Part shown: positions 25,735 to 34,111 of the stretch, piece after piece
Layout: each line of letters opens with the position of its first letter
Position numbering within the stretch: the stretch's first letter is position 1
Assembly: GCA_032073245.1 (NCBI GenBank)
Contig: DAMANX010000010.1
Location: 94,153-158,152, forward strand
DNA: 64,000 nt
Source of the DNA: QVMG01 sp032073245
Lineage (GTDB): Bacteria; Bacteroidota; Bacteroidia; Bacteroidales; Tannerellaceae
Direction of reading: 5' to 3'
The notes under the pieces: generated by a model
The model's input: only the letters and a program-made list of their open reading frames with translations
The model's database searches: none
Told to the model about the DNA's origin: nothing
Program-made: the position numbers and the translations under genes

Positions 25735-26816
25735 GCGATAATTCATTGAGTAGATATTCTGTTTGGTTCTATAACTTTCTTCTTGCTCCAAAATGTAGGA
25801 TTCTCAGACATTTTTGTCTTTGTCTGGCAGTAGGTATTATTGCCGTAAATCAGGCCTTTATGGGGTTTGAGGATAGTTTGGATAAAATTGGAAATGCGGT
25901 CGTTATTCTTAGTTTTTTTAATCTGGCCTCTTATTTATTAGTTGGATACTTTAACCTATACATTCTTATTCCATGCCTTCTATTCAGAAAACGATATGCG
26001 TTATATTTTATCTGCTTCGTTATTTCAATTCTTATTATGCTATCCCTTTCTTATGGCATGGAGTATTATATGCATATTTATTATAATATCACTCCCGGTT
26101 TACATTCTTTAGATAATCCTGATTTTATTCTATCTGTAGACTTTATAAGTGCTTTTGTCGCAGATACATTAAGTATCGGTGGCTGTACTATGATTATTGT
26201 TTTTGTAAAACGCTGGATGACTGATAGTGAATATGTGGGGCAATTGGAGAAAAAACAACTACAGTCGGAAATTGATCAGATGAAAGAACAGGTTAATCCT
26301 TTATTTTTATTTGAAACGCTTCACCGTATGGGGGAACTGACCTCCCATGATCAGCAAAAGGCTTCGGATATGTTGATGGAAACGAGTGAATTGCTGAGAT
26401 ACCAGCTTTATGATTGTAGCCGTGAAAAAGTGCTGCTAGATGCAGAAATAGCATTTCTGACCAATTATCTGTTACTTCAAAAGGCATGTCACAGCGATCT
26501 GGATTACAGAATCAGTACGGCTGGAAAGATCACAGGTATCTTTATTCCTCCTTTATTGTTTTTGCCATTTATACAAGAAGCTGTAACAGATTTGAGAAAG
26601 GAAGTAAGCGATATCATGCTTTCGGTTGTTTTTGAATCAGTAGATCAGTCGGTTTTATTCTCGTGTAACTGTAAAAGTGCGGAGTTGCTTGAGTGTTCTT
26701 CTTTATTGAATCTTCGCAATCGTCTTGAACGCCTGTTTCCCGGTAGATATGATTTGAAAATAGAGGGAGAGGGGAAAGGAAGTAATCATGTCATCCATCT
26801 GCAATTAGATATGTAA
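25722..26816 (+). CDS. LytS-type sensor kinase homologue lacking the phospho-acceptor His (pseudokinase)
   Basis: Four membrane segments (about residues 20-165) lead to a His_kinase-type domain. In active LytS proteins the motif is NPHFLFN; here it is NPLFLFE, with Leu194 at the histidine position. The ATP-binding N-box is FIQEAVTDL instead of FVENAVKHN, and no G-rich GxGLxN box remains. The protein is otherwise intact and full length, so it is a degenerate kinase rather than a decayed gene. Start is GTG 25722, inside the acyltransferase end; TTG 25746 is an alternative. It overlaps the next, intact kinase by 1 nt. It may dimerise with and control that kinase. Confidence 0.85.
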   Translation: MEAVGDNSLSRYSVWFYNFLLAPKCRILRHFCLCLAVGIIAVNQAFMGFEDSLDKIGNAVVILSFFNLASYLLVGYFNLYILIPCLLFRKRYALYFICFVISILIMLSLSYGMEYYMHIYYNITPGLHSLDNPDFILSVDFISAFVADTLSIGGCTMIIVFVKRWMTDSEYVGQLEKKQLQSEIDQMKEQVNPLFLFETLHRMGELTSHDQQKASDMLMETSELLRYQLYDCSREKVLLDAEIAFLTNYLLLQKACHSDLDYRISTAGKITGIFIPPLLFLPFIQEAVTDLRKEVSDIMLSVVFESVDQSVLFSCNCKSAELLECSSLLNLRNRLERLFPGRYDLKIEGEGKGSNHVIHLQLDM

Positions 26817-27880
26817 TGAAACAGAGCAGCAGAAATCTAATTACAAATTGTCTGATAAATCCAAAGTATAGGGTCTATCAGCACATTTTGTTTACAGTAG
26901 CTATAGTTCTGTTGATGACAAACAATGTGTATTATAATTATAAATTCCTGCAAATGGGTGAAGGGTCGGTAATAAGCCTATGGAGTGTATATATTGGAGC
27001 TTCTTTGGTGGCTTTTTATCTGAATACTTTTGTCCTCGTTCCCATGTTTCTCTTTAAGAATCAGCTTTTAAGCTATTTCCTGTTGTTGTCAATAGTTGTT
27101 TTATTGGCTCTTTTTGCTTTGGGAACTCATCAGATATGCCTGCTTGGATTTGATTTTCTGCTTGAGCGTGTCGGTATTTTTTCTATATTTATTAATCTGA
27201 TATCGTCGTTTTTAAGCCTTGCATTTATGTTGGCCGGAAGCACAACTATACAGCTAATAAAGCGATGGATCAAGCATAATCAACGTATCAATGAGTTGGA
27301 ATCGGCAACTCTGCATTCTGAATTGAAGCTTCTGAAGAATCAAATCAATCCGCATTTTCTGTTCAACATGCTTAACAATGCCAATGTACTTATTTGGAAA
27401 AACAAGGAAGAGGCAGCACGTGTGATATTTAAGTTGGAGGATTTACTACGTTATCAATTGACTGTCTCTCATAAAGAAAAAGTATTACTGCCCTTTGATA
27501 TACGCTTTCTTACTGACTTTCTTAATCTGGAAAAGATACGGAGGGATAAATTTGAATGTACGGTCACTCAGGAAGGAGATATTGATAGCGCATGGGTACC
27601 ATCTTTGTTGTTTATTACTTTCGTTGAGAATGCAGTGAAACATAATCCCGATAATCTTCATTTATCGTACGTATACCTATCATTTAAGGTGTATAACAAT
27701 GAATTGGAGTTTATCTGTAAGAACTCAAAACCTATTGTGAAAATTCCTTCTAAAAGACCCGGTGGTTTAGGATTGAAAAATATAAAGCGTCGTTTGGCGT
27801 TATTATATCCGGAGGCTTACGGCCTGGATATTATGGATGATGAAACAACCTATACAGTAAAATTGCAAATAACGTTATGA
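26816..27880 (+). CDS. LytS-type sensor histidine kinase (intact)
   Basis: The 354 residues have four membrane segments in the first half and a His_kinase domain with LKLLKNQINPHFLFNMLNN (His180, phospho-acceptor), LEDLLRYQL, ITFVENAVKHNP (N-box) and a G-box GGLGLKNIKRRL. It probably senses a signal at the membrane and phosphorylates the response regulator encoded next. The ATG shares one base with the stop of the degenerate kinase, and its own stop overlaps the regulator start as ATGA, so all three are cotranslated. Confidence 0.92.
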   Translation: MKQSSRNLITNCLINPKYRVYQHILFTVAIVLLMTNNVYYNYKFLQMGEGSVISLWSVYIGASLVAFYLNTFVLVPMFLFKNQLLSYFLLLSIVVLLALFALGTHQICLLGFDFLLERVGIFSIFINLISSFLSLAFMLAGSTTIQLIKRWIKHNQRINELESATLHSELKLLKNQINPHFLFNMLNNANVLIWKNKEEAARVIFKLEDLLRYQLTVSHKEKVLLPFDIRFLTDFLNLEKIRRDKFECTVTQEGDIDSAWVPSLLFITFVENAVKHNPDNLHLSYVYLSFKVYNNELEFICKNSKPIVKIPSKRPGGLGLKNIKRRLALLYPEAYGLDIMDDETTYTVKLQITL

Positions 27881-28587
27881 AATGCATCATTGTAGATGAC
27901 GAGCCATTAGCACGTGAAGCGGTAGAGATACTTATAAGGAAAAGCGGTAAGCTGGAGTTGATCGAATCTTTTAATAGCGCAGAATCGGCTTTGGAGTTTA
28001 TGGCTTCGAATAATGTGGATCTGATTTTTCTCGATATTCAGATGCCGTATCTGAACGGATTAGAATTTGCACGGATGCTTCCGCAGAATACGTTGATAAT
28101 ATTTACAACAGCGTATACTGAATTTGCACTGGATAGTTATGAAGTCGAAGCTATTGATTATCTGATAAAGCCTATTAAGTTTGAACGGTTCCAAAAGGCG
28201 GTAAATAAAGCTATTTCGTATCAATCTTTGTTGGTGACGGGAGAAAAAGAGAAGATTGAAGAGGTGGAAGGAGATTTTATCTTTGTCAAATCTGAACGTA
28301 AGTTTTATAAAGTGGAACTGTCGGATATTCTTTTTATTGAAGGGTTGAAGGATTATGTCATTATTCATTTAGCCGGTAGCCGTATTATTACGAAGATGAA
28401 CCTGAAGGCTATTAATGAGAAATTACCTCGAAGCCTCTTTTTACGTATTAATAAATCCTTTATTATTAATGTAAAGCATATTGACTCATTTGATAATAAT
28501 GATGTTTATATCCAATCTCACACAGTGGCAATAGGAAATGCTTACCGGGAAGCTTTCTTTGATGCGTTTGTGATGAAGAAGTTGTAA
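27877..28587 (+). CDS. LytTR-family response regulator
   Basis: The 236 residues comprise a receiver domain (DDEPLAREA acidic pocket near residue 8, phospho-acceptor Asp in LIFLDIQMPYLNG near residue 54, FTTAY and Lys in YLIKPI) and a C-terminal LytTR DNA-binding domain (VKSERKFYKVELSDILFIEG, YVIIHL, FLRINKSFIINVKHI). It is the output of the two-kinase unit just upstream. LytTR proteins bind paired direct repeats near promoters; no candidate site was identified here. Confidence 0.93.
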   Translation: MKCIIVDDEPLAREAVEILIRKSGKLELIESFNSAESALEFMASNNVDLIFLDIQMPYLNGLEFARMLPQNTLIIFTTAYTEFALDSYEVEAIDYLIKPIKFERFQKAVNKAISYQSLLVTGEKEKIEEVEGDFIFVKSERKFYKVELSDILFIEGLKDYVIIHLAGSRIITKMNLKAINEKLPRSLFLRINKSFIINVKHIDSFDNNDVYIQSHTVAIGNAYREAFFDAFVMKKL

Positions 28588-28715
28588 ATAACCGGAACGG
28601 TTGTAATATTGATAGCCCTTCGGAACATAACCAATATTCACATTCTCTTCTATTTATAAATATACCTATAGAACTGGCATGAGTATGGTGGTTTCGTTAC
28701 ATTTATCACCTATTA

Positions 28716-28833
28716 TTCTATTGTCGATGGGCATGGACAGTTCTGCTGATGCGCTTCGACAGTTCTGTCCATGGGCATCGACAGTACTGACGATGCCCAT
28801 CGACAATACTGACGATGCCCATCGACAATAGAA
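28716..28833. repeat. Second 22-bp-period palindromic array
   Basis: Five unit starts at 28726, 28748, 28770, 28792 and 28814 are exactly 22 bp apart; the units have the form GATGCCCATCGACAATACTG, and the last is partial. Perfect 19-bp outer arms (28716-28734 and 28815-28833) make the whole block an inverted repeat. The architecture matches that at 4569-4660 although the unit sequence differs (both contain CGACA). It fills part of the 28588-28997 gap between the regulator and the dipeptidase gene; the rest is AT-rich and shows nothing else. Confidence 0.85.
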
Positions 28834-28997
28834 TTTGTCTGGTATTTATCTCTTTATTGAACGCCTTTTTTATTCGTGAATTATAGAGAATGTGCGTTTA
28901 TTTAGAAGAAGCTATTGAAAAAATCTTAACTTTATCCGCTATTGGAGGGTTATATATGTACTCCTTTTAAGGATGTTATTAACAAAATCATTTTTAT

Positions 28998-30077
28998 ATG
29001 ACACAACCATTTATAGTAGATGTTCATCTAGACCTAAGCATGAATGCTTTGGAGTGGAATCGCGACTTACGTGAATCTGTAACCGAGATAAATCGCCGGG
29101 AAATGGGCATGACTGATAAACCGGATAGAGGAAATGCAACAATTTCTTTTGAGGAATTGCGTAAAGGGAATATAGGTTTGGTAGTTGCTACGCAGATTGG
29201 ACGGTATGTGGCACCTGAAAATCCATTACCCGGATGGCATTCTCCGGAACAGGCATGGGCACAGACTCAGGGACAGTTGGCGTGGTATAAAGTGATGGAA
29301 GAGGAAGGACAAATGCGCATGATTCGTACACGGGAAGAGTTGGATGAACATCTGAATTTATGGAATAACAATGATCCCGTAGAGACAAAGCCAATTGGTT
29401 ACGTATTGAGTATTGAAGGGGCTGATTCTATTGTTCGTGTAGAGTTTCTGGAGAGAGCTTATAATTACGGATTGCGTGCGGTTGGACCGGCTCATTATGG
29501 TCCGGGACGTTACGCAAACGGAACAGATTCTTCGGGACGATTGAATGATATGGGTGTGGACCTTTTGAAAGAAATGGATCGTCTAGGGATAATACTGGAT
29601 GTTACACATTTGAATGATGATGCCTTCTGGCATGCTTTGGAAATCTATAAAGGACCCATATGGGCCAGTCATAATAATTGTCGTGTATTTGTCAATCATA
29701 ACCGTCAGTTTAGTGATGATATGATTAAAGCTTTAATAGAAAGAGATGCTGTAATCGGTATTGCTTTGGATGCCTGGATGATGGTTCCTAATTGGGTAAG
29801 AGGGGTTTCTACACCGAAAGGAATGAATTGTAATCTGGAGATTATGGCCAACAACATCGACCATATTTGCCAGTTAGCAGGAAATGCAAACCATGTTGGG
29901 GTAGGAAGTGATTTGGATGGTGCATTTGGCAGAGAGCAATGTCCGTATGATCTTGTCACTATAGCTGATTTACAAAAGGTTCCTGTCATTCTTAAGAACA
30001 GGGGATATACCGACGAAATGATTCATAAATTTGCTTCGGGGAATTTTATTGAGTTTATGCGTTCGGCATTGGGGTGA
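28998..30077 (+). CDS. M19-family membrane dipeptidase (renal dipeptidase type)
   Basis: Zinc-dependent amidohydrolase-fold enzyme that cleaves dipeptides, including D-residue-containing ones. The 359 residues show the expected metal-site segments: DVHLDL near residue 8, SIEGAD near residue 143, DVTHLNDDAFWHAL near residue 200, ASHNNCRVF near residue 225, and GVGSDLDGAFG near residue 308. No signal peptide is evident, so it is likely cytoplasmic. It is followed by a hairpin and then the IclR gene, so it may be a separate transcript from the cytochrome cluster. Confidence 0.9.
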   Translation: MTQPFIVDVHLDLSMNALEWNRDLRESVTEINRREMGMTDKPDRGNATISFEELRKGNIGLVVATQIGRYVAPENPLPGWHSPEQAWAQTQGQLAWYKVMEEEGQMRMIRTREELDEHLNLWNNNDPVETKPIGYVLSIEGADSIVRVEFLERAYNYGLRAVGPAHYGPGRYANGTDSSGRLNDMGVDLLKEMDRLGIILDVTHLNDDAFWHALEIYKGPIWASHNNCRVFVNHNRQFSDDMIKALIERDAVIGIALDAWMMVPNWVRGVSTPKGMNCNLEIMANNIDHICQLAGNANHVGVGSDLDGAFGREQCPYDLVTIADLQKVPVILKNRGYTDEMIHKFASGNFIEFMRSALG

Positions 30078-30111
30078 TCAATTGCCATCTGCTTTAGCAG
30101 ACGGCAATTGA
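30078..30111 (+). terminator. Hairpin directly after the dipeptidase stop
   Basis: TCAATTGCC...GGCAATTGA arms with an inner CTGC/GCAG pair form a stable stem starting at the base after the TGA stop. No T-run follows. A second short palindrome (CCGACTTAAGTCGG) lies a few bases downstream. Confidence 0.55.
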
Positions 30112-30213
30112 TATCCGACTTAAGTCGGGTGGGAAGTTAAGGTATGTATCATGTTATACAGCATACTTAACGTCTTTTTACATTCTAAGATACAAAGGTT
30201 AGCGGGAGTACAT

Positions 30214-30221
30214 TATATTTG
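30214..30221 (+). promoter_or_regulatory. Candidate -7 element for the IclR gene and cluster
   Basis: TATATTTG matches TAnnTTTG, 28 nt before the ATG. Between it and the start are AT-rich inverted sequences (GATTCAAATCTGAAAC). The start codon lies in an AAATATGGAAA motif that recurs 21 bp on in the coding region, which could be an autoregulatory site. Confidence 0.45.
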
Positions 30222-30248
30222 ATTCAAATCTGAAACAATATTTCAAAT

Positions 30249-31061
30249 ATGGAAACTCTGCTTCCAAATATGGAAAAAACAGAAGAAAATTATAAGGTGC
30301 CAAATCTTGAGAAAGGGATTGCTGTACTGGAATATCTCTCTGTTCATCCGGAAGGAAAATCGTTGCAGGAAATCAAGACTTCTCTTGATATCTCGCAGAC
30401 AACGGCTTACCGTATTTTGAATACTCTTGTGCGTTTGGACTACTTATTATATAATGAGAGTGCTAAACGTTATAAACTTTCCATGAAAATATTAAACCTG
30501 GGTTTCCGTTCATTGAACGAACATAACCTTATAGAAACTGTAGTTCCCCGTTTGCGTGATTTACGTGACCGTGTGAAGGAAACGGCCTGTTTTGGTGTGT
30601 TAGGTGATGAAAAAGGGATATTTATTGAACAAGCTCAGGGGCATCATACATTCCGTTTTGTTCTTTCGCCCGGAAAACCTTTTGATCTTCACTGCTCCGC
30701 ACCTGGAAAAGCGATAATGGCTTATTTGCCTAATACGGTGAGAGAGCGTTATCTTTCTTATATGAAGTTCACCCGTTACAATGCAAGGACTATTACATCT
30801 TTGGACGTGTATCTGGAGGAATTGGAAAAAGTACGGAGTCTAGGCTATGCAATGGACGATGAAGAGGAGATGAGCGGAGTAATCTGTATCGGAGCTCCCA
30901 TATTTAATTTTACGGGATATCCTTGTGGTGCTATTTGGATATCAGGCCCGAAAGACCGTTTGACAAAGACGGTTGTACGGTCATCGGCTGAATGTATAAA
31001 GGATATTGCCAGGCATATATCCCAGGAACTGGGGTATAGCAAAACACAAAAGAATATATAA
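30249..31061 (+). CDS. IclR-family transcriptional regulator
   Basis: N-terminal winged helix (about residues 18-80: LEKGIAVLEYLSVHPEGKSLQEI, ISQTTAYRILNTLVRLDYL) and C-terminal IclR effector domain (FGVLGDEKGIFIEQAQG, HCSAPGKAIMAYLP, GYAMDDEEEMSGVICIGAPIF). IclR proteins usually repress catabolic genes until a small acid or sugar-derived ligand binds. Two starts are possible, ATG 30249 and ATG 30270, both in the same AAATATGGAAA context. It is only 7 nt before the first cytochrome gene, so it is the likely regulator of the cluster at 31-44.5 kb. Confidence 0.92.
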   Translation: METLLPNMEKTEENYKVPNLEKGIAVLEYLSVHPEGKSLQEIKTSLDISQTTAYRILNTLVRLDYLLYNESAKRYKLSMKILNLGFRSLNEHNLIETVVPRLRDLRDRVKETACFGVLGDEKGIFIEQAQGHHTFRFVLSPGKPFDLHCSAPGKAIMAYLPNTVRERYLSYMKFTRYNARTITSLDVYLEELEKVRSLGYAMDDEEEMSGVICIGAPIFNFTGYPCGAIWISGPKDRLTKTVVRSSAECIKDIARHISQELGYSKTQKNI

Positions 31062-31068
31062 TTATCTT

Positions 31069-32847
31069 ATGATGAAGACACTAAAATACCTATTAAAAAA
31101 CTCAATTGTTATCTGTTTGATTTGCTGTTGCCTGGGGATGACAACAGCCGAAACGCCACCTTTTTTCTCTACTGATATTGTATTGAATGAACAGGGAGAG
31201 ATGTATCTGACGCAAAAAGTATTGAAACGGGTAGATAAGTTCTCGCCCGATGGAAAAACATTGCTTCGCTCTTATCCGTTGGATGATGAACCTACGGGTA
31301 TTGTTTTGAAAGATGGTAAAGCGTATGTAACTACTTTTTCTTCTGTAGGTCGGTTGCAAATCCTTAACTTGGAATCGGGTAGGATAGAGGCCGCTATTCC
31401 AACAGGTTCGGGTGCTTGTTATCCTATGTTTGGGCCTGATGGGAAAATGCTTTATGTATTCAATCAGTTCCAGAATACTGTAAGTGAAATAGATCCACAA
31501 GCACATAAAATCATGCGGACTGTAAAGGTTTTGCGTGAACCGGTATCTGCAGTGTTTAGTAAGGATGGACGTTATATGTATGTCACTAATTATCTCCCGG
31601 CTATGCGGGCGGACCTTGATTATGTGGCTTGTGAACTGTCGGTTATCGATATGGCAACTTTCACAAAGGTGAAAGATATCATGTTGGCGAATGGCAGTAA
31701 TGCTGTAAGAGGTATCACTATTACTCCCGATGGAAAGTTTGTATATGTTGCACATAACCTTGGGCGTTATACAGTACCAACATCACAATTGCAACAAGGT
31801 TGGATGAATACAAGTGCTTTCAGTGTAATAGATACGGAAAAACAAGAATTCATGGGCGCCATTGTGGTAGATGAACCTGAACGTGGAGCAGCAGGTATTT
31901 GGAATATAGCCTGTAATGAAGAGAATGTATTTGTATTACATTCCGGTACACATGAAGTGAGTGTAATTGACCATCCGACTATGATTGATAAGTTCGTAAA
32001 GTATCCGAATAAAGAATTACTTGATTATGATTTACGTTTCTTATATGGTATGCGTGAACGTGTTGCTTTAGGGGGTAATGGGCCAAGAAGCATGGTTCTG
32101 ACAGATAATAAATTAATAATCCCGACTTATTTCGCTGATATATTAAATTTTGTGGATTTGGAAACAAACGCTGTTACATCAGTAGATATGAATCCAGGGC
32201 GCACAGAAACGGCTGAAAATAAAGGAGAAAAATACTTTAATGATGCGGCCAACTGTTTCCAGAACTGGCAGAGTTGTAATGGCTGCCATCCCGGAGATGC
32301 ACGTATGGATGCAATGAACTGGGATTTAATGAATGATGGTGTTGGTAACTCTAAGAATTGTAAAAGTTTACTTTATAGCCACGTAACTCCTCCTTGTATG
32401 ATATCGGGTATTCGTGCAAGTGCAGAAATAGCAGTGGAGAAAGGTTTTACTCACATCCAGTTCTATGAGCTTGACCGTGAGTCTTTAGATTGTGTTGATG
32501 CTTACTTGAAAGGCTTGGAAGCCGTACCTAGCCCATACCTTATAAATGGAGAACTTTCAGATAAAGCAAAAGAAGGGCGCAAGGTATTTGATAAGTTAAA
32601 ATGTGGACAATGCCATAGCGGCCCTTATTATACTGACGGTAAACTTTATCGTATCGGTGAGGATATTGAATTTGAAGGCGGATGGGATACTCCGACGCTT
32701 CGCGAAGTATGGCGCACCGCTCCTTATCTGTTTGACGGACGGGCGGCAACTATGGAAGATGTATTCGAAATACATAAACATGGTATTGATAAGAAGATTT
32801 CCAAAAAGGAAATTGAGGCTTTATCTGAATATGTGAATTCGCTTTAA
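31069..32847 (+). CDS. Exported YVTN-type beta-propeller di-heme cytochrome c
   Basis: Start ATG 31069 gives a signal peptide (NSIVICLICCCLGMTTAET). Residues about 30-370 form a YVTN-like propeller (SPDGKTLLRSYPLDDEPTGI, MFGPDGKMLYVFNQ, VFSKDGRYMYVTNY). Then come two c-type heme motifs, CNGCH at 403-407 and CGQCH at 512-516. The C-terminus TPTLREVWRTAPYLFDGRAATMEDVF is typical of di-heme cytochrome c peroxidase/MauG-related proteins. It should act in the periplasm or on the outer membrane as an electron-transfer protein or oxidase. Heme attachment probably relies on the CcsBA protein encoded at 38949-41411. Confidence 0.88.
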   Translation: MMKTLKYLLKNSIVICLICCCLGMTTAETPPFFSTDIVLNEQGEMYLTQKVLKRVDKFSPDGKTLLRSYPLDDEPTGIVLKDGKAYVTTFSSVGRLQILNLESGRIEAAIPTGSGACYPMFGPDGKMLYVFNQFQNTVSEIDPQAHKIMRTVKVLREPVSAVFSKDGRYMYVTNYLPAMRADLDYVACELSVIDMATFTKVKDIMLANGSNAVRGITITPDGKFVYVAHNLGRYTVPTSQLQQGWMNTSAFSVIDTEKQEFMGAIVVDEPERGAAGIWNIACNEENVFVLHSGTHEVSVIDHPTMIDKFVKYPNKELLDYDLRFLYGMRERVALGGNGPRSMVLTDNKLIIPTYFADILNFVDLETNAVTSVDMNPGRTETAENKGEKYFNDAANCFQNWQSCNGCHPGDARMDAMNWDLMNDGVGNSKNCKSLLYSHVTPPCMISGIRASAEIAVEKGFTHIQFYELDRESLDCVDAYLKGLEAVPSPYLINGELSDKAKEGRKVFDKLKCGQCHSGPYYTDGKLYRIGEDIEFEGGWDTPTLREVWRTAPYLFDGRAATMEDVFEIHKHGIDKKISKKEIEALSEYVNSL

Positions 32848-32964
32848 GCGGAATCATATATTAATGATAGCTCAAAAATTATAGGTGAATAAGGAATAGA
32901 TGAATATAAACTCTCATTAAAGAGATGATTATTACAGTCAATTTAATGAGCGAAACGAGTAACG

Positions 32965-34059
32965 ATGAATTATTGCGATAAAATAAGATATCATATATTT
33001 ACAGCTACAAAAGCTGAATTTTCAGTGATGGTGGACGAGTTGCTGACGAAGTTACCTTCAAAAGAGACGGTATTACGCCTGGCATTTTTCGGAACACCGA
33101 GTTCAAACACCGAGTATTTGCTGAGACGTGATATGCTGGGTGAAAAGGTGAAAGAGAAGTTCGGTGCAAAAAGGCCGACTGTCAGTTATGTTTCTCAACC
33201 GCCTTTGGATGCTCCTCTGATTGTTGAGGTACATAGCTTTTGCCCCGATCCGGACGACCGAATATTATTCCGTACTCTTGAAGGGTGGCCTTATGCTGTG
33301 ATAGAAAACTCAACAGGTCGTTTCCTATTCGCTGGAGGTTTTCAGGGAGATGTAGTAAATGAAAGCATACAGGGGCAATCTAATGAAGTGTTTCGCCAGA
33401 TAGGAACATTGCTGGAAACAGAATCTTTCCCAATAAACCAGATTATTCGTCAATGGAATTACATTGAGCAGATTACGGGGTTTGAAGGAGAAGACCAGCA
33501 TTATCAGGCATTTAATAACGCGCGGAGTGTCTTTTATGGTAAGACTAAATGGGCGAATGGTTATCCGGCAGCAACAGGGATTGGAGCTAATCTGGGTGGT
33601 ATCCTGGTCGATTTAGATGCAGCAGTATTTAAAACAGCAGATACTTTTGCTACTCCTATAGATAATAAATTGCAGATAGCTGCACATGCATATTCCGATA
33701 AAGTTCTGGAAGAAGCATGCAGTACAAAGACTACTCCGAAGTTTGAACGGGCTAAGAGCATGACATTTGGCGAACGCCGTTTAGTCTATATCTCAGGTAC
33801 GGCGGCCATACGGGGTGAGGATAGTTTGAAAGGTGTAGGTTTGGAAAAGCAACTGCAGATTACAATGGAAAACATTGCAGAGCTCATTGATGATGCACGT
33901 CCGGTTCTTCTTCGTGTATATCTGAAATATCCGGAAGATTACGAGGAAGCAGCACGATTGATGCAAACTTATGAATTGAATATACCTATCTCTTTTATGT
34001 GGGCTGATGTATGCAGGGATGAGTTGTTGATTGAGATTGAGGGAATTGCTATTCAATGA
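32965..34059 (+). CDS. Rid-superfamily protein with FkbO/Hyg5-like organisation
   Basis: The 364 residues have no signal peptide. The C-terminal half looks RidA-like (AKSMTFGERRLVYISGTAAIRGEDSLKGVGLEKQL in parts, then QITMENIAELIDDARP). The N-terminal half has a divergent related fold (RLAFFGTPSSNTEYLLRRD, VYVSQPPLDAPLIVEVHSF-like strands). This two-part layout resembles chorismatases of the FkbO/Hyg5 group and related uncharacterised Bacteroidetes proteins. Chorismate cleavage cannot be concluded from sequence alone. It is cytoplasmic and sits among cytochrome genes with a 117-nt gap upstream. Confidence 0.7.
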   Translation: MNYCDKIRYHIFTATKAEFSVMVDELLTKLPSKETVLRLAFFGTPSSNTEYLLRRDMLGEKVKEKFGAKRPTVSYVSQPPLDAPLIVEVHSFCPDPDDRILFRTLEGWPYAVIENSTGRFLFAGGFQGDVVNESIQGQSNEVFRQIGTLLETESFPINQIIRQWNYIEQITGFEGEDQHYQAFNNARSVFYGKTKWANGYPAATGIGANLGGILVDLDAAVFKTADTFATPIDNKLQIAAHAYSDKVLEEACSTKTTPKFERAKSMTFGERRLVYISGTAAIRGEDSLKGVGLEKQLQITMENIAELIDDARPVLLRVYLKYPEDYEEAARLMQTYELNIPISFMWADVCRDELLIEIEGIAIQ

Positions 34060-34111
34060 CGAATTAAAAATTACGAGTTAAGGATTTTAAAACACATAAA
34101 AACGAAAGAGA

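Noticed and set aside
28716..28833. CRISPR array
   Set aside because: Units of 22 bp are contiguous with no unique spacers, and no cas genes are nearby.
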